In this document: piece by piece, positions 50,803 through 63,230 of the stretch
How the letters are laid out: every line of letters begins with the position of its first letter
Numbering within the stretch: position 1 is the stretch's first letter
From: Atopsyche davidsoni
Lineage: Eukaryota > Arthropoda > Insecta > Trichoptera > Hydrobiosidae
Assembly: GCA_022113835.1 (NCBI GenBank)
Contig: JAILWY010000007.1
Location: forward strand, 8,905,001-8,969,000
DNA length: 64,000 nucleotides
Reading direction: 5' to 3'
Program-made: the position numbers and the translations under genes
The notes under the pieces: model-generated
What the model was told of the DNA's origin: nothing
Database searches by the model: none
The model's input: the letters and a program-made list of their open reading frames with translations, nothing else

Positions 50803-51402
50803 CTAGGCCAGGGCCAGGTGCTCGAAGCCCACGGCCAGGCGGTTGAAGACGGGCAGGCGCGACTCCTCGGGGGACGGCGGCGGGGAAGTGCGCGGCGACT
50901 CGGGCGCCGACGCCGGGAAGAAGGACGCCACGGAGTCCGCGGGGCTGCGCGACAGAGACGAGCCCGGGCTGGGCGGGGACGCCGGCTGCGACGGGCCCGA
51001 GCGCGCCTCGTCGGCGTTGTGCACGAAGTGGCAGCGCGGCCCGTACGGACAGAAGCCCACGGAGTGGAAGGTGCGGCACAGCTCCGTCTTGTACTTGGGG
51101 TGACGCTGCAGGTTGCGCAGCTCGCGGTAGCCGTGCGCGAACTGGCACTTGTCGCCGTACTTGCAGCAGCCCGCCTCCTCGAAGGGGCGGCACAGCTCGG
51201 TCTTGTAGCGCGAGGCGTTGGGCGGCTGCTGCTGCGCGGGCTCGGAGGCGGCGCGCTCCAGGCGGCGGTGCTGCAGCAGGGCCAGGGCCTGGCGCAGCAC
51301 GGGCGCGGGGGCGGCGGCGGCTCCCAGCGAGCGCGCGCGGGCCAGCCCGGCGTGCGCGGCGGGCCCGCCCTGCTCCGATAGCTGCTCCATCACGGCTTGG
51401 TT
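50803..51402 (-). CDS. Tis11: TIS11/ZFP36-family CCCH zinc-finger mRNA-decay protein, main (last) coding exon
   Basis: Encodes the last 199 residues of a tristetraprolin-type protein, a cytoplasmic RNA-binding factor that binds AU-rich elements in mRNA 3' UTRs and recruits the CCR4-NOT deadenylase (family knowledge). Seen directly, numbering from the candidate exon-1 start: two YKTELC-led CCCH fingers in the C-x8-C-x5-C-x3-H pattern, finger 1 C96/C105/C111/H115 and finger 2 C134/C143/C149/H153, with the usual 18-residue linker including [10 protein letters not shown]. The C-terminus has [11 protein letters not shown] at 206-216, matching the conserved CNOT1-binding motif. Between them is a Ser/Pro-rich tail with several SP sites typical of phospho-regulated members. 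The exon begins after a good acceptor (pyrimidine tract, TTTCAG at 51403-51408) and ends at TAG 50803-50805. It is very GC-rich compared with its surroundings. Finger 1 has an extra cysteine (C104) next to C105. At 224 residues the protein is shorter than most insect relatives I know of. Confidence 0.95.
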   Translation of the reverse strand, partial: NQAVMEQLSEQGGPAAHAGLARARSLGAAAAPAPVLRQALALLQHRRLERAASEPAQQQPPNASRYKTELCRPFEEAGCCKYGDKCQFAHGYRELRNLQRHPKYKTELCRTFHSVGFCPYGPRCHFVHNADEARSGPSQPASPPSPGSSLSRSPADSVASFFPASAPESPRTSPPPSPEESRLPVFNRLAVGFEHLALA

Positions 51403-53865
51403 CTGAAACGAGGCAAAGGGAAGAGTCAGCATGGCACGGTATGGCACGGTATGGTACGGCACGACGCGGCGCGGGACTGGCGCTCGGGCGAGTCGCCGCG
51501 CCCGCTTATGAAGCGTCGCTATCGCCCGCGTTCCGGCAGCGCGGCTCGACCTGACAGCCGGCCGATCTGCGACGGCACGTTGCGAATTTCATTTTAATTT
51601 TTTTTTTCTACAGAAACTGACGCAATGCTCTGCTGACGACGGCAACTTTTCATACTTGGAATATTTTTATCTTCATATGCGCCAAAAGCTATCTCCGTCT
51701 ATTCCGTTGCGTGCCGTACTCGAGAAACTAATTTACGGTTCCGAGAATACGTTACGCGCTACAGCTACCCTGACGAGTATCGGCAACGACAAATCGGTTT
51801 CGGTAAGTACGCGACGGTGTCCCGCGACCGCTCGATTGAAAAGCGAAAAACCGCTAATTAGGGTCGCGAGCCGGCCCGTCGACGGAAGATCGATCGGTTC
51901 ATCCCGCGACCCCGCCCGTCCCTTTCCAAAGATGTTCGGAGTTCCGCCAACCTCCCGGAGACTTTCCCTAGAGCAGCGCACTTTCTAAAACCGTATTCGG
52001 CCACAAATTTGAAGACAATTGGACAATTGTCGTCAAGTGGCGGAGCAGACGCGGACCGTTCCGAACGATGGCCGCACTCGGTGCACGCACGTCGCGCACC
52101 GGAGAAATCTGACAGAGTCCTCCGCGGCGGGCGCTAACTCTCGCGGATTACGCTATTACAAATGACCATTTGAGTAATTCAAAGAAACATTACTTCTAAT
52201 GGTAAAACTTCCTAACGTCCTTTAACATCGTCGTCCTCTAGCGGAGAGAACAAAATGAATCACTATTATTTTAAAATGTCACTCTGAATCACAGCGCAGA
52301 GATAAGTGATCATTCGATTCATTAACCTTGAATTGGGCTGATAAAACTTTATTTGAGGGCATATTGAAAATATAAACTCGACAAAGAGTGACTCCAATGA
52401 AGGAATCTATCATTCTTGCCGCAGTAAACCGAAAGGAAACTCTCCGGGTGGGGCGGCGATCGCTTTCGGCAAGTCGGTGTGAGCAGGGTACCCGCGCACA
52501 GCCACAACTTGCAATTGGCCGATGGCATCCTCTTTTTGGGTGAAGCCTAGGCCCTGGCTAGTTACCGTCGGTGGTCAAGTGTGTCTCAGCGGGTGGGAAG
52601 GGCTTCACATTAAACGCATGTCAGGATGTATTCGGCGGACACGCTGGCAGCTATTCGGACGCTTAATTAAAAATCCCCATTATCGCGCGATAACCGGGTG
52701 ACGTGTACGAAGAGTCAAATGTTAGCAGCGGCAGATATGCGGCCGCACTGACTCGGAGGCGGCTAACCCACTTCGCGTGGCCAATCGACTGCGGGCGATA
52801 GCGCGACTGGAAACGGATTTATTTTTTTGAATAACATAATTACAACTCGCACATGCACGATAAGGTCATCAGTTCTGCAGAAGTTAACTTCGATAAAAAA
52901 AAAGTTTTCATTTCAGAGTTCGGAGACTGATTTTGGACTAAAAAGATATCCGTACTCGCGCACCCGACGATCGAGATTAGTTCTTTGCTGTGTGCATACC
53001 ATCGTAACCGATCATTTTTTGAGTATCGGCGTTGTGTATTTATTTAGACGAGCCAAACCGTTTATGGAAGTCTTCTCAATAGGTTTACAAACAAGACAGA
53101 TAAACTTTGAAATGTACGTATCAATTTTATCGCATTCGGGAGAACTTTGCTTTCTTTGTTTATGTTACATTTGTATTTCATATTAATGTTCATTGTTTGT
53201 AACAATATTCGGATAACGTACAAAAAATGTAAACAGCGAAATAAATTTATACGTTTATTGTAAACTTAAGTCTGATTTTTAAATAGTTACGATTAAAAAA
53301 AAAATATTAAATCCACAACATAGATTCTAGCTGAGCTACTCCCGCAAGTGCATTTTTTTTTGTGGTGCATCAGACCTAGAACGTTAAGATTAATGTCAAC
53401 ACTACAGTGTAGTTATTTTTTTGGTGCAGCAATGTCTCCAGCACACTGCATCGGCTTAGAACGCGACGAGAATAGCTGGAAGTCGACAGCGTGTCTAGGT
53501 AGGATATGATTTATAAACGGACTTATCACGGGAGACTGATAACACTATCGCCCGGTGCCAACAGAATCACGCTGCGAGCGCGTGGCGGTCCGGCGCTACG
53601 AAATGCTCTATTTATTTTCAATCAAACGGTCAAAATTACGAATTACACAAAAATATATTCTTTAATATGCTAAGCTTTATTTCGCCAATTTAAAAAAGTA
53701 ACTCAGAGGCAGGCTAAAATGTTAGTAATTCGTTATGGAATTTAAACATGAATAATAATTTAAAGATTGCATGATCAGTTCTATGAATTGTAAAATTTCA
53801 TACATCGTTATGCATCCGTAGCATAGGCCCAATAAAACAAGGATTTCAGTCTTTATATTATTTAC
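51403..53865 (-). other. Predicted Tis11 intron
   Basis: A 2463-bp intron bounded by GT (53864-53865) and AG (51403-51404) on the minus strand. The half next to exon 2 (about 51420-52150) is GC-rich, carries open frames on both strands and begins with short tandem copies of a 10-bp word (GCACGGTATG-like) at about 51430-51460. It may hold regulatory sequence or an alternative first exon, but I could not identify one. A decayed copy of the palindromic repeat family lies at about 52502-52550. The remainder is AT-rich with no other support. Confidence 0.55.
52502..52550 (+). repeat. Palindromic MITE family, decayed copy in the Tis11 intron
   Basis: CCACAACTTGCAATTGGCCG, ATGGCATCCTCTTTTTGGGT. The order matches the left arm and centre of the family with several changes. 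Confidence 0.4.
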
Positions 53866-53940
53866 CTGCAGAGTTTCTTTAGTGCCACTTTGGAAGCACG
53901 AGTAATTTTCTATAATTTCTAAAAATATTTCACCATCCAT
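53866..53940 (-). CDS. Tis11: Candidate first coding exon of Tis11
   Basis: A 25-codon ATG-initiated exon reading MDGEIFLEIIENYSC and ending ...KETLQ. It stops at a strong donor, CAG|GTAAAT (GT at 53864-53865). The intron is phase 0, and the downstream exon at 51402 also opens in phase 0 (AAC CAA GCC), so the two join without a frameshift. An in-frame TAA lies directly before the ATG, so this ATG is the only possible start in this exon. Vertebrate ZFP36 genes likewise encode a short N-terminal segment in exon 1 followed by one intron and a large exon with both fingers, so the architecture fits. I do not recognise the peptide itself. Alternatives are a start at the ATG inside exon 2 (residue 30 here), a start read from retained intron at 51430-51432, or a different upstream exon. 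Confidence 0.55.
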
Positions 53941-54002
53941 TTAACGTAAAACAAGAGGCGTGGGAGGCGCGGGAGTCGCGGGCCCGCGTCGACAACGCTC
54001 AT
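53919..54002 (-). other. Upstream ORF overlapping the Tis11 start codon
   Basis: An ATG at 54000-54002 opens a 27-codon reading frame that is out of frame with the main ATG and ends past it, at about 53919. If the transcript starts near 54050 this uORF lies in the leader and would lower translation of the main frame. Its start context is not strong. Confidence 0.3.
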
Positions 54003-54075
54003 GAGCAAGATCACATATACTTTCTAGTAATTTTTATCAAACAATTTCCTACCATCGCTGCATTATCAAAAGATG

Positions 54076-54083
54076 TATTTATA
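54076..54083 (-). promoter_or_regulatory. TATA-like box upstream of Tis11 candidate exon 1
   Basis: TATAAATA on the minus strand, 136 bp upstream of the candidate start codon. Initiation about 30 bp downstream would give a 5' UTR of roughly 110 nt, GC-rich in its second half. TATA-like words are common in AT-rich DNA; the position relative to the exon is the only support. Confidence 0.35.
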
Positions 54084-57000
54084 GCTCACACCGTCGCCTT
54101 CGCAGAATACAAACAATTCAGCGGACAATTCATTTTATACGAGTATGAATAATGGCTTCAATAAAATTCCAGAACGTATGAGTTGTTAGAACGATCAATA
54201 TACATAGTTGCCCGTGATGAAGTGCTGTTTGTTTTGATGCACTAAATGCCAGAGTATTTGCTAGATTCGACACCGAGCAGCGTCGTACTTTATCAGGCGT
54301 GTTTGCACAAAGCCGGCCGGCCCGCCGAGGAGCTGCGGCTGAGAGGCCAAAATGCGAGCAAGCATTGACGTCCATGCATGCAGTCCACGATATCCCGAAG
54401 TCGAAAGTGGAAATCACTGAAGAAAAACAGACCTACATACATGATTGGTATATTTTTAGTTTACTATACATACGTCTATGTTCTAAGATAAGTAATGGAT
54501 AATATATACAGCAATAGTCGTTCAGCGTGATGAATACACATCATAGGTTCACACAAGATTAATATGTCAACATATCGACCATCATGTTTTGTCATAGTTT
54601 TTATCTGTTACGAAATAACAGTAACTGCTTTAAGATATAACAAATCATATTCGCTAAATGATGCAACATTAACACGGTTAAAAGTTAATAACATTTGTAT
54701 CTGTTATGTTCATAGCTTCCAGAATAACAACTACAAGTGGTATGATCTACTGCCTTTCCCGAAGATAAATATAATATACAATGCTTACACATCAAGAATG
54801 AAGGAAATATATACTTTAATTGTGTTTTGAGTGTACTTAAACAATACAAACCTTTGAAGTCTGACAAATATAGTATTGTAGACACAACAAAGAAAGAGCC
54901 GTCAATTAGCCTCAGCGTGAAAAAACACTCATCGTTTCCAATTGTGCGGCAGTCATCTGGTTCCACCGGTGAATAGCATAAACGTAACAATAAAAAAAGA
55001 AAACAAAGTGGCCGAGCTCCGGAGCCGAGGCGCCGCGGAAGTGCACGAGCCCGCACGAGTGCACGCTCTGAATATGCTAATGCTGCGGGGATTCCACAAA
55101 ATGTGCCTCGGACGTCAGTCTGAGAGGTGGCCTCGGAGAAAGTGAGGAGAAGCAGGGGTCGCGAACTGCCTGTGCGACCGTTCTAGGTACACCGAGCAAA
55201 GGTCGCAGAGGCGTGCGGTAACTTGACCAAACTCTCAATTTTTTTTTACAATTGTTGATTTCTACAATATTAACGTCTTTAAATGTTGCGGTGGTAGATT
55301 ATCAACATAGGAGAATACCGAATTCACGAGCGCGCTACTGCGTCGATTATTTTCGATACTAAGCATTGGGCAAACAAAAGGTCACCGAGCGGTTCACATG
55401 TCCGCCTCGGTACATATTTGCGCGAATGAAATAACAAATTTGTGTTTGTGTTGCACCAACAGGCGACTCCTAACGAGTCGATATAAATAAAGTTGCAAGC
55501 AAACACAAACAAGGCCTGTGTGCCGACTGCAATACAAATGTTCATAAATTAACGGAGAGTTAGAGATGCACGGATCATCGCTTAGACTGGAAGTTACCTG
55601 CGGGTCAGTGCGACGGAGTGCTCGCTAGACGTGCGAAAATCGCAAAAAACAAAAAAAACTAGGCGTTCACTATATACATATTCTGCATAGCTATTAACCA
55701 GCTATGATTATATAGGTAAAACATAAGCCCCACAATAGCGGCGTCTTTGTTTTAAATACACTCGTAAAGCTATGTGAAAATTTGTTATTTTTATTTCACT
55801 CGTATGATATACGACCTCTGGTCGAGTGAGGCGGGCTATCGGTTAATCACGATAAGGATATCGTATTCCCGCGCGAGGTAATTATCGCCAAATCTGTGTT
55901 TGGAAATTGATTGTAGTTGTTCGCTTTCCAAGTTCGTGAGCAGAAAGATTGATACTACTAACAAGCGATGCAAACAGAAGGTGAAATGGCATCCTGAATA
56001 CCCCGTCGCTCTGTGCCAAGATATTCCGAACAATTCAAGCGTGAGTGACGAGGTCGTTTGAACACGCCGCTAAATCTCATACACAAATAAATACCAAACA
56101 ATTTATTTGCACTTTATTAAAAAAGGAAGAAAAAAAAACCGGTTCGATTTATTCGTGATGATGATGATGATGACACTGTTTTTCTGCCAGTAATTCTACT
56201 TCAGATATATAAATAAATAGTGCTACCATAAACAATCGAGCGTACGTCTCGTACACGTTATGAAGCATAAGCGTGTATAAACATTAAACGTATGTAGCGT
56301 GACAAGAAATAAATAGAATTAATTTAAGTAAATCTCAGGCTCGCGTGGGAGTTCCGCCAGTGCGCGTCGCAGGTCTATTTTTCCAGTACATTAAATGTAA
56401 TGTTTGCCAAAAGGTTAATTAGCATAATCACACAGTTTGGAGTAGCCATTAGCCCGAGTCCGGCTCTGCGCGGGCTGAGGGCCCTTACGTCAGCGCCGCC
56501 CGAGTGGCGCCGCGAGACTCCGCCGCAGATTTCACCCAATCTGAAGGCGTTTTCCCTTTTGGGCGGCCGGCGCCACACAGGGCGACCGCTCTGGCGCGGT
56601 GACGGTTGTTTTGTTTTTTTTTTTTAATTTTTTTTAATGTACACATTCGTTTTGTATTTTATTGGACGCTTTGACAAACGTGCAACGGTGTAATGTGATA
56701 TGTGTAACGATGAACAACGCGTAATTTTGAAACGAGGTTATGTTCCACGGATCACTATTAAATCGGCATGCTTTTATATTGTTACCATATCGCATTGCAT
56801 TTTATTGTTTTGTGTGTTACCGCAATGTACGTAGATATTTTTACTGTGTATAAATACATATTTTTTTACCAACATCATTGATAAAACGCACTAAATAAAA
56901 AATAGCACATCTTGATTGCGCGATGTATTTTTTACATTCAGGCAGTGATGACAAAATAATATTTTATTAGTGGAAATGGTTTTTATACTATCAACTGCAC

Positions 57001-60000
57001 AGGAAGAATAAAATCTATCAATCGAAAAACTGATTTATTGAAAAACGTGATTATTTAACAGACCCCTTGCGCCCTAGCACGGCTCGCGATCAGCTGTGCG
57101 CGAGAGCCGGACTCCCCGAGCGGCTGATTTTTTCGGCGCACACGTCGCACGTTATGTTGATACGCCAGAAACTGGTTGTCTTTGGGCGAGTGGTTATTAT
57201 TTAACGCGGTTAGAGCCGCCCCGGGCGGACCCATCGCCGCCGACGAACAGAGAAGTCTCTAGAAGCGTAACAGACTCGATGATCAATATGACAGATTGAC
57301 TTGATGTGTTTCGATTAGGGAGCCGTTCTTCCGGGTATTGGCGCCGTGAATATGAGGTTGGTTCCGCGACGGGTTTCGTTTTATTTTAAACAGAGACCGA
57401 CACCTGTTGAAAACTGACTATATAAGTAATATCTATAATAATAAAAAAACCTGCAAAACATTCAAACAATATAATGGACTATCGTTTTCTTATGTCGTTC
57501 AGCCTTTTTATTGAAGAATTACTAAATATTATTATTACAATACTTCGTAATTCCTTACTTCGTAACAGTTATAAAACAGGGTTGCTCAAAACTTGAAAAA
57601 AGCCCGTAAAACTATAAATACTTAGACCACATATATTCTCTAGAAGCCTTTTGAGAAAGCAGTATTTTTAAATATACAGAAACTGACGAGTTATTATACT
57701 GTCCAATACATATTATCAATTTTACATAATTCCCCGAAAATTCACAAACAAGACACGTTGTATAATAATTGATAGAAACTCTAGCTGGTTCTGCCACTTT
57801 AGTGAAATGAATAAATAGAAAAGAAAAAGAATTACGCAACGGACAAAAAAACACAAGCATCAATCTTAAATTTAAAAAAAAGCATTTCTAAAGAGTGCCT
57901 CGAAAAAATGCGATTGTCGCGAGCATCGGGCGAGTCGTAAAACGAGAATTTAAAAAATGACATTGTCATCGAAAAAGTTATTTTTAACCGTCGAAAACGA
58001 AAAAGAAAGTTGTCTCAGAGGCAGCCGGCCGCGGGGGACAGTGCTCAAGACGCTACTGGAAAGAGACGCTGATTTCGGATTTTGTAATTATGCAGGTAAT
58101 GTGGAAATCAAATTCGAGTAATTGATAGTTTGTTTATAATGATAATATATTGTATAATAGACAATTCAATAAACTTGTTTTACTTTTGCAAAGTTCAATT
58201 TGAATGTTGAAATCGTTACGCCCTCCCATATAATTAAATCCATGACGTGCTTTGCATTTTATGAGTATAATTTTATTCGATTGGTGAAATTGTATCTCAG
58301 CTCCACTCTTAAAAGCGACAGCGGAGCCATCGGTTGGGATATTATTCTACAAGGATTGATTAAGAGAATGAATCGATAGAAAGTTGTTTATAAAAGATAA
58401 GTTCAGCCAAACAATCCAATAATTATGACTGGTACCGGGTACTGCGAGGATTGTAGTGACGCTAGATATTAATTAGATTTCCAGACTGAGTTGTTTGACT
58501 GTTTTAGGCTACTACATTTACCCAGAAGGTCTAGTCACAGAAAACTTTTCCAAGGTGAAAGTTCTACATAACCCCTTCGTGTTATTTTATTATCCCAAGC
58601 CCGAATTCAAAACGCTTTAATAATTCTAGGGGGGAGTGACTAGCGAGAAAGAAGCGTTTAAAGTAAACAAGCCAAATATTATTACAGCAAGAGCTGTGCT
58701 TATATTGTCGGTTCAAAAGACGTCAACCTCACTTTCCTTAGCCTAGTGCGCGAACTAGAAAAGACAAATTTCTATTTCTTCCGCTATTATCATTAATTTC
58801 AGAACCGCTTGCGATGCGGTGAACTACGAGCTGAATCGATTCGATCGAACGGTTCAATTAGAAGTGTCGCCAGTAATCCGTCGATCGTTAAATGGGCTGC
58901 GCGCAAAAGCCTACCTCGGATCACTGGTTTGACTTTTCTCGATTGCGATAGCTTTCACAGAGAATAAACATCAAGAGATTTCTAAAAGAATGCCGAATAT
59001 TTGCAAGAAAGAACGGCGGCAAATTTTTGTGTCAACACTGACTACTATTTAGAAAATGTGAAGAGAGAAACAAATAATAAAAAATCTTAATTTACGATCC
59101 GTCATTTCATCGTTTCATAATTATATATATTTACAAACTAATGTGATGGTCTGTTGAATATTTAATTAGCTTTAAATACCAAAGCGGTTGTTAGATACTG
59201 GAGTCACGTAGCATTGATTTGCTGTTGTGAAACCACAAAAATATGTTAATTGACAGAATAGTAACTAGATTTGTAATATGCACAAGAATATTATTGCAAT
59301 TGTTGATGTTTGAATAGACAATTTTCAATCGGAAAATGATAATAATAAAAAAATAAACTTTAACGAATAAGAGTATTTTAAAATAAATATAAACATTACA
59401 AAAATTAACAATGACGTTACTAATATTTGATGTAAGAGGTATATAAATATAGCATTTCGTATTTTGGGTAATAATTTCGGTAAACTGCAAAGTATAAGTA
59501 GAAATTATGTTTTGATATGTATATATAATATATTATTAAAATAAAAAATATATAATATCTTGCCAGGCCGTATAACCCGCGGCCGGTAGTTGCGCAAAAC
59601 CGAGTGTGGAGCGTTTGGGGTTAAGCGTCGTTTTTTTCGGCCCCTTTAAATTGTTCACATAAAACTGATGAACAAGTTTCAAAAGGCAATCGCAATGAGC
59701 TGCGAGCTGGAGGCGTCGGAGCCGCTGCTCCTTCCCCGTGGCCAGTTGTTGGAGATAATGCCCGTTTTTTTCCACCTGATTTATATGTCGAGTTTTTTGT
59801 TCCCGGTACAAGTTTTGAATATTCAAGCGACGACGGGCGCGGGCAGCGCTCTGCGCCCGGCATTATATGCGTTTGCGATTATATCACGCCGTAGATGGCA
59901 ATATCTTAAAAAGAAATAAACACTAACGAGGCTTACGTAAGGTGAGACGTTAGACGCATAAACACATAATGCAAACGAGTTTTAAACCGCACTCCGATCA

Positions 60001-62829
60001 TATAACACGTCGCCGCCACGACCGATCCGGCGCTAGGGCTGTGACGTCACGCCAGCAGTACGACCACTGCGATCGGTTCAGCGTAACAAAGCATTACTAT
60101 AGAAATACGAACAAAGCGGAGAGTCGTACGACTTTTGGGAGCTCTGCTAAGGAATATTTTAATTTTGCAGGTGCGAATACACACTAAGTGCGAATATATA
60201 GGCCACACTGTCAATAAATATAGTGAAAAAATCAATCATAATACATTTATTTAATCAATTCATTTGCTTGTTTTGACTAATATTTATACCAGAAGTTAAC
60301 GATTGCACATCCATGCTTTTGTACACCCTGGTAAACATGCATATTTCTGAATAATAAAACAGTATAATTAGCCGACCATGTGTGTGCATTCGATGGATAC
60401 GTAATGCGACGTTTACATTTCTATACGATAAACTAGTACGCCTTTTGCAATCGCGAAGTGCATTGACAACATCCAGTGTTCGCCAATAATGCAATAAGAA
60501 GTCTATCGAGTGCGTTGTGCAACTTAAAAAGTTGCATCATACTCTTAGGGTCAATTAAGTTGTATAAGTCGTTTGACTTGACTGAACTGAAATTTGACGC
60601 TCTGCATGTAGAAGATGGAAAAAAAAACACAGCACATACTTCTTGTTGTACGACATATGCGGCCAAAAATTATATGCATTATATATCTTACATAAAGTCT
60701 CAAAGGGGAGGTCTGTGTGAACCCATCGCCAATTTTTTGTTATCTATGCTAGCGAAACATAATATTATTTTAAAAAATAATGTTATACATTTTTAATAAT
60801 AAAAAGCTTTAACACTTCTTGTTTGTATTTTAATTATGTAAAAAATCTGGGTTTAATTAAAATTATTCAACGCAATTTCTAATGATAATATTTGTGTCGC
60901 TCAACTTCTAAGTTAATCCTTTTTATACTTTTTTTTAAAAAAGGAGAAGCTTTAACTTTTAAAAAAGCAAAACGACTCAAAAGATAGTGAATTATATGCC
61001 TTTTGTGTTCGACACGAATGGAAAACACCACAACAGTAGAAAATCTCAAATTACGTAAAGTTTCCAAATGGGAGGTACAAATAAAATACGATAGATAATG
61101 TGAAATCCGTAATTTTAATTTGCACGTGGACGGTCGTAATGAGTGTGATCGGTCCGGCGCACCTTTGTAATTTGTATGGTTTTTCAGAAAGTCGGGCGCG
61201 CCGGCCGAGCGGGTCTCCTCCTCGGATCACTTTTACCCGCGTCGCCCCCGCGGTATTGAATTATCCATTTAAATTATTGCAAAACGGCTCGGCGTGCACT
61301 TCAACTTCGGGTCGAGCGGTCGTAAGGAAAACGCGATCGGCTGTCTTATCCGGGATTACCGGCAACATGATGATTATAAAATATAAAAAAAACCCCGCAG
61401 GGCTTCCAACGTTCCCCGCTTTAATGAATCTGGAAGCAAAGAGTGGGCTATTTTTGTATTTTTGATTTGTTTAATAGCCCGTTTAAAAAAGGTTTTATAG
61501 GCCAGTTATGTGTTCTTATCATTAATATGGCTGCCAAAACTTCGTTTAAAAATCCAGGCCAAATCTATGTTAAAAAAAATAAGTACCTATTCAGTTTTTT
61601 TAAGCTGCTTTATTCGAGTAGACGCTTTTTTGCTATCATCTTGCCGCGGGCGATAGAACCTTCGTTTTCACTATAATAGTCATTATACGCTGTATTAAAT
61701 GATAACCATGGCGATATTTGGCCCCGCGTCTAAGACGATGTTTTTAAGTGTTGGCATTATAGTTATAGTTCATCATCGAGCGCTCGCATGACAGATTAGA
61801 CATAAATAACCTTCCTTATGTTTTGTGTGGTAAGCTCGTAAAATGCAAAAGCGTAGAACTCAACGCTTATGAGTATTCAATTATAATGTGAATTTGAGTA
61901 AAATACTTACTAAGCAATCCAGTCTTTTTGATGAGAAATTTCGATCGAAAAATTTAGGCAGGTTTGAAGCCGACGTAATCACTAAAGTTTAATTTTGGAT
62001 ATTTATTAGGGGATAAATCACACCTCCGTGCAAATCCCTCTGACAATGCAAACCTCCTAGAATAGATTTCAGAAATACACGCCTAGACAATGAATAACGA
62101 GCATAGCATAACGGCCATGTTTCCAAAACCAATTATATTTATCTTCGTTTCGATGATGATGCATCGCCAGTCGATTTCATCTTCGAAGCAAGGGAACATC
62201 GATATGGAACACACGAGTTGAATTAATTTATACAAGCATTTTATTTGATTCAGTTACATGGTCCCTAACTTAATTTTCAGAATGACACGGCGGTTAGGAT
62301 TTTCGCGTCGTTCCTTTGTGTGCAATGAGTGTTGCGGTTGCGTGGGTGGACGCGCGCTTTTTATATTCACCTTTCCGCCAGGTGTGTCGCACGCTCGGGC
62401 CGCTGGAGTGGCATCATGCGAGTTGAGTTTTTATCGCTGGAGGTTTTCTTTGTTTCGATACGAAGAAATGATTCACAAATTCTTACTAATTATTATTATC
62501 GAACTTATCGTTTTACAGTTATATTTGAAATGTTAAAACTATATAATAACAGGTTATTCCTGTTGAATAAGTTATTCAATTTACTTCGCTATGCAGCTCT
62601 CGCTTAGTGGTCACTTGCTGTTAAAAAAAAATGCGAATATCGTTAAATCAGTTGCTTTTGTAATTATTTAACTGTGAAAGACATGTGACTGTTGTTAACC
62701 TTATTTGTACGCATGGTAACATCGGTGTGACCTCTCTCCTCTACTAGTGATAGTCGATAGAATTAGCTCATCTCGAGGTAGGCAATATTCCCACGTGTCT
62801 ATAATTGATTTCTAAAGGGTTTATTATCG
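54084..62829. other. 5' flank of Tis11: AT-rich with GC-rich islands
   Basis: GC-rich, CpG-rich islands lie at about 54280-54420, 55000-55210, 56340-56620, 57060-57380, 59560-59900, 61130-61400 and 62280-62460, separated by AT-rich sequence. Several are open on both strands, but none encodes a recognisable domain, and they look more like regulatory blocks. A (GAT)n run lies at 56157-56172. Confidence 0.35.
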
Positions 62830-63230
62830 ATGATGCGATGCGCAGGGTTATCTCATTTCCTCGGCGCGCTTGAGTACGCGGGGGACACTTCACGAATCAC
62901 GGCGCAATCACAAGAAGGGGGAAAACGAAATTCCCGCAAGGGTGCGCGGCACAGCGAAGGGCCGACCAATCGCGGCCGCTGGCGCGTGACGGGGCGGGGG
63001 GCTGGGGCGGGGGCTGGGGCATGGGGGCAGGAGGGCGGGGGCGGGGGCGGGAGCTGGGGCGGGGGGGCGGGGGGGGCAGGGGGGCTGAGACGGGGCAGGG
63101 GCTGGGGCTGGGGCAGGGGCGGGGGCTGCGCCATTGGCGGGCCGGGAAGGGCGCGCGGCAACAGGTCGGATGGCACGGAACAGAAGGACGCACGACCGGC
63201 ATTCGGAATTACTATGAGCGAGTGATTGCG
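62830..63230. promoter_or_regulatory. CpG-rich promoter-like island
   Basis: An abrupt GC-rich block with CCAAT words in both orientations (GACCAATCGCGG on the plus strand near 62964; GCCAATGGCGCAG on the minus strand near 63137) flanking a long G-rich tract. It could be a distal promoter, but no exon can be attached to it. Open frames of about 100-130 codons on both strands are low-complexity Gly/Arg or Pro runs. Confidence 0.3.
62990..63127 (+). repeat. G-rich tract, strong quadruplex potential
   Basis: About 138 bp made almost wholly of G runs of 4-8 bases separated by C, CT or CA (GGGGCTGGGGCGGGGGCTGG type). Enough runs for many alternative quadruplexes on the plus strand; the minus strand is the C-rich counterpart. 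Confidence 0.9.

Noticed and set aside
50723..51193. A 156-codon minus-strand frame overlapping the Tis11 exon
   Set aside because: It is an alternative frame of the GC-rich zinc-finger exon, rich in Arg/Ala/Leu/Pro with no domain.
50818..51381. A 187-codon plus-strand frame antisense to Tis11
   Set aside because: Long only because the exon is GC-rich and lacks stops on the opposite strand; the Arg/Ala/Gly-rich product has no motif.
50803..51462. Tis11 start taken at the ATG at 51460-51462, giving 219 residues
   Set aside because: The extra N-terminal residues run through a good splice acceptor at 51403 and repetitive intron sequence (ATGGTACGGCACG-like tandem words); splicing from 53866 is better supported.
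59668..59919. An 83-codon plus-strand frame with a hydrophobic middle
   Set aside because: It overlaps open minus-strand frames in a GC-rich island and has no recognisable motif; more likely non-coding.
62830..63225. Open frames of 107-131 codons on both strands
   Set aside because: They are translations of the G-rich tract (poly-Gly/Arg or poly-Pro).
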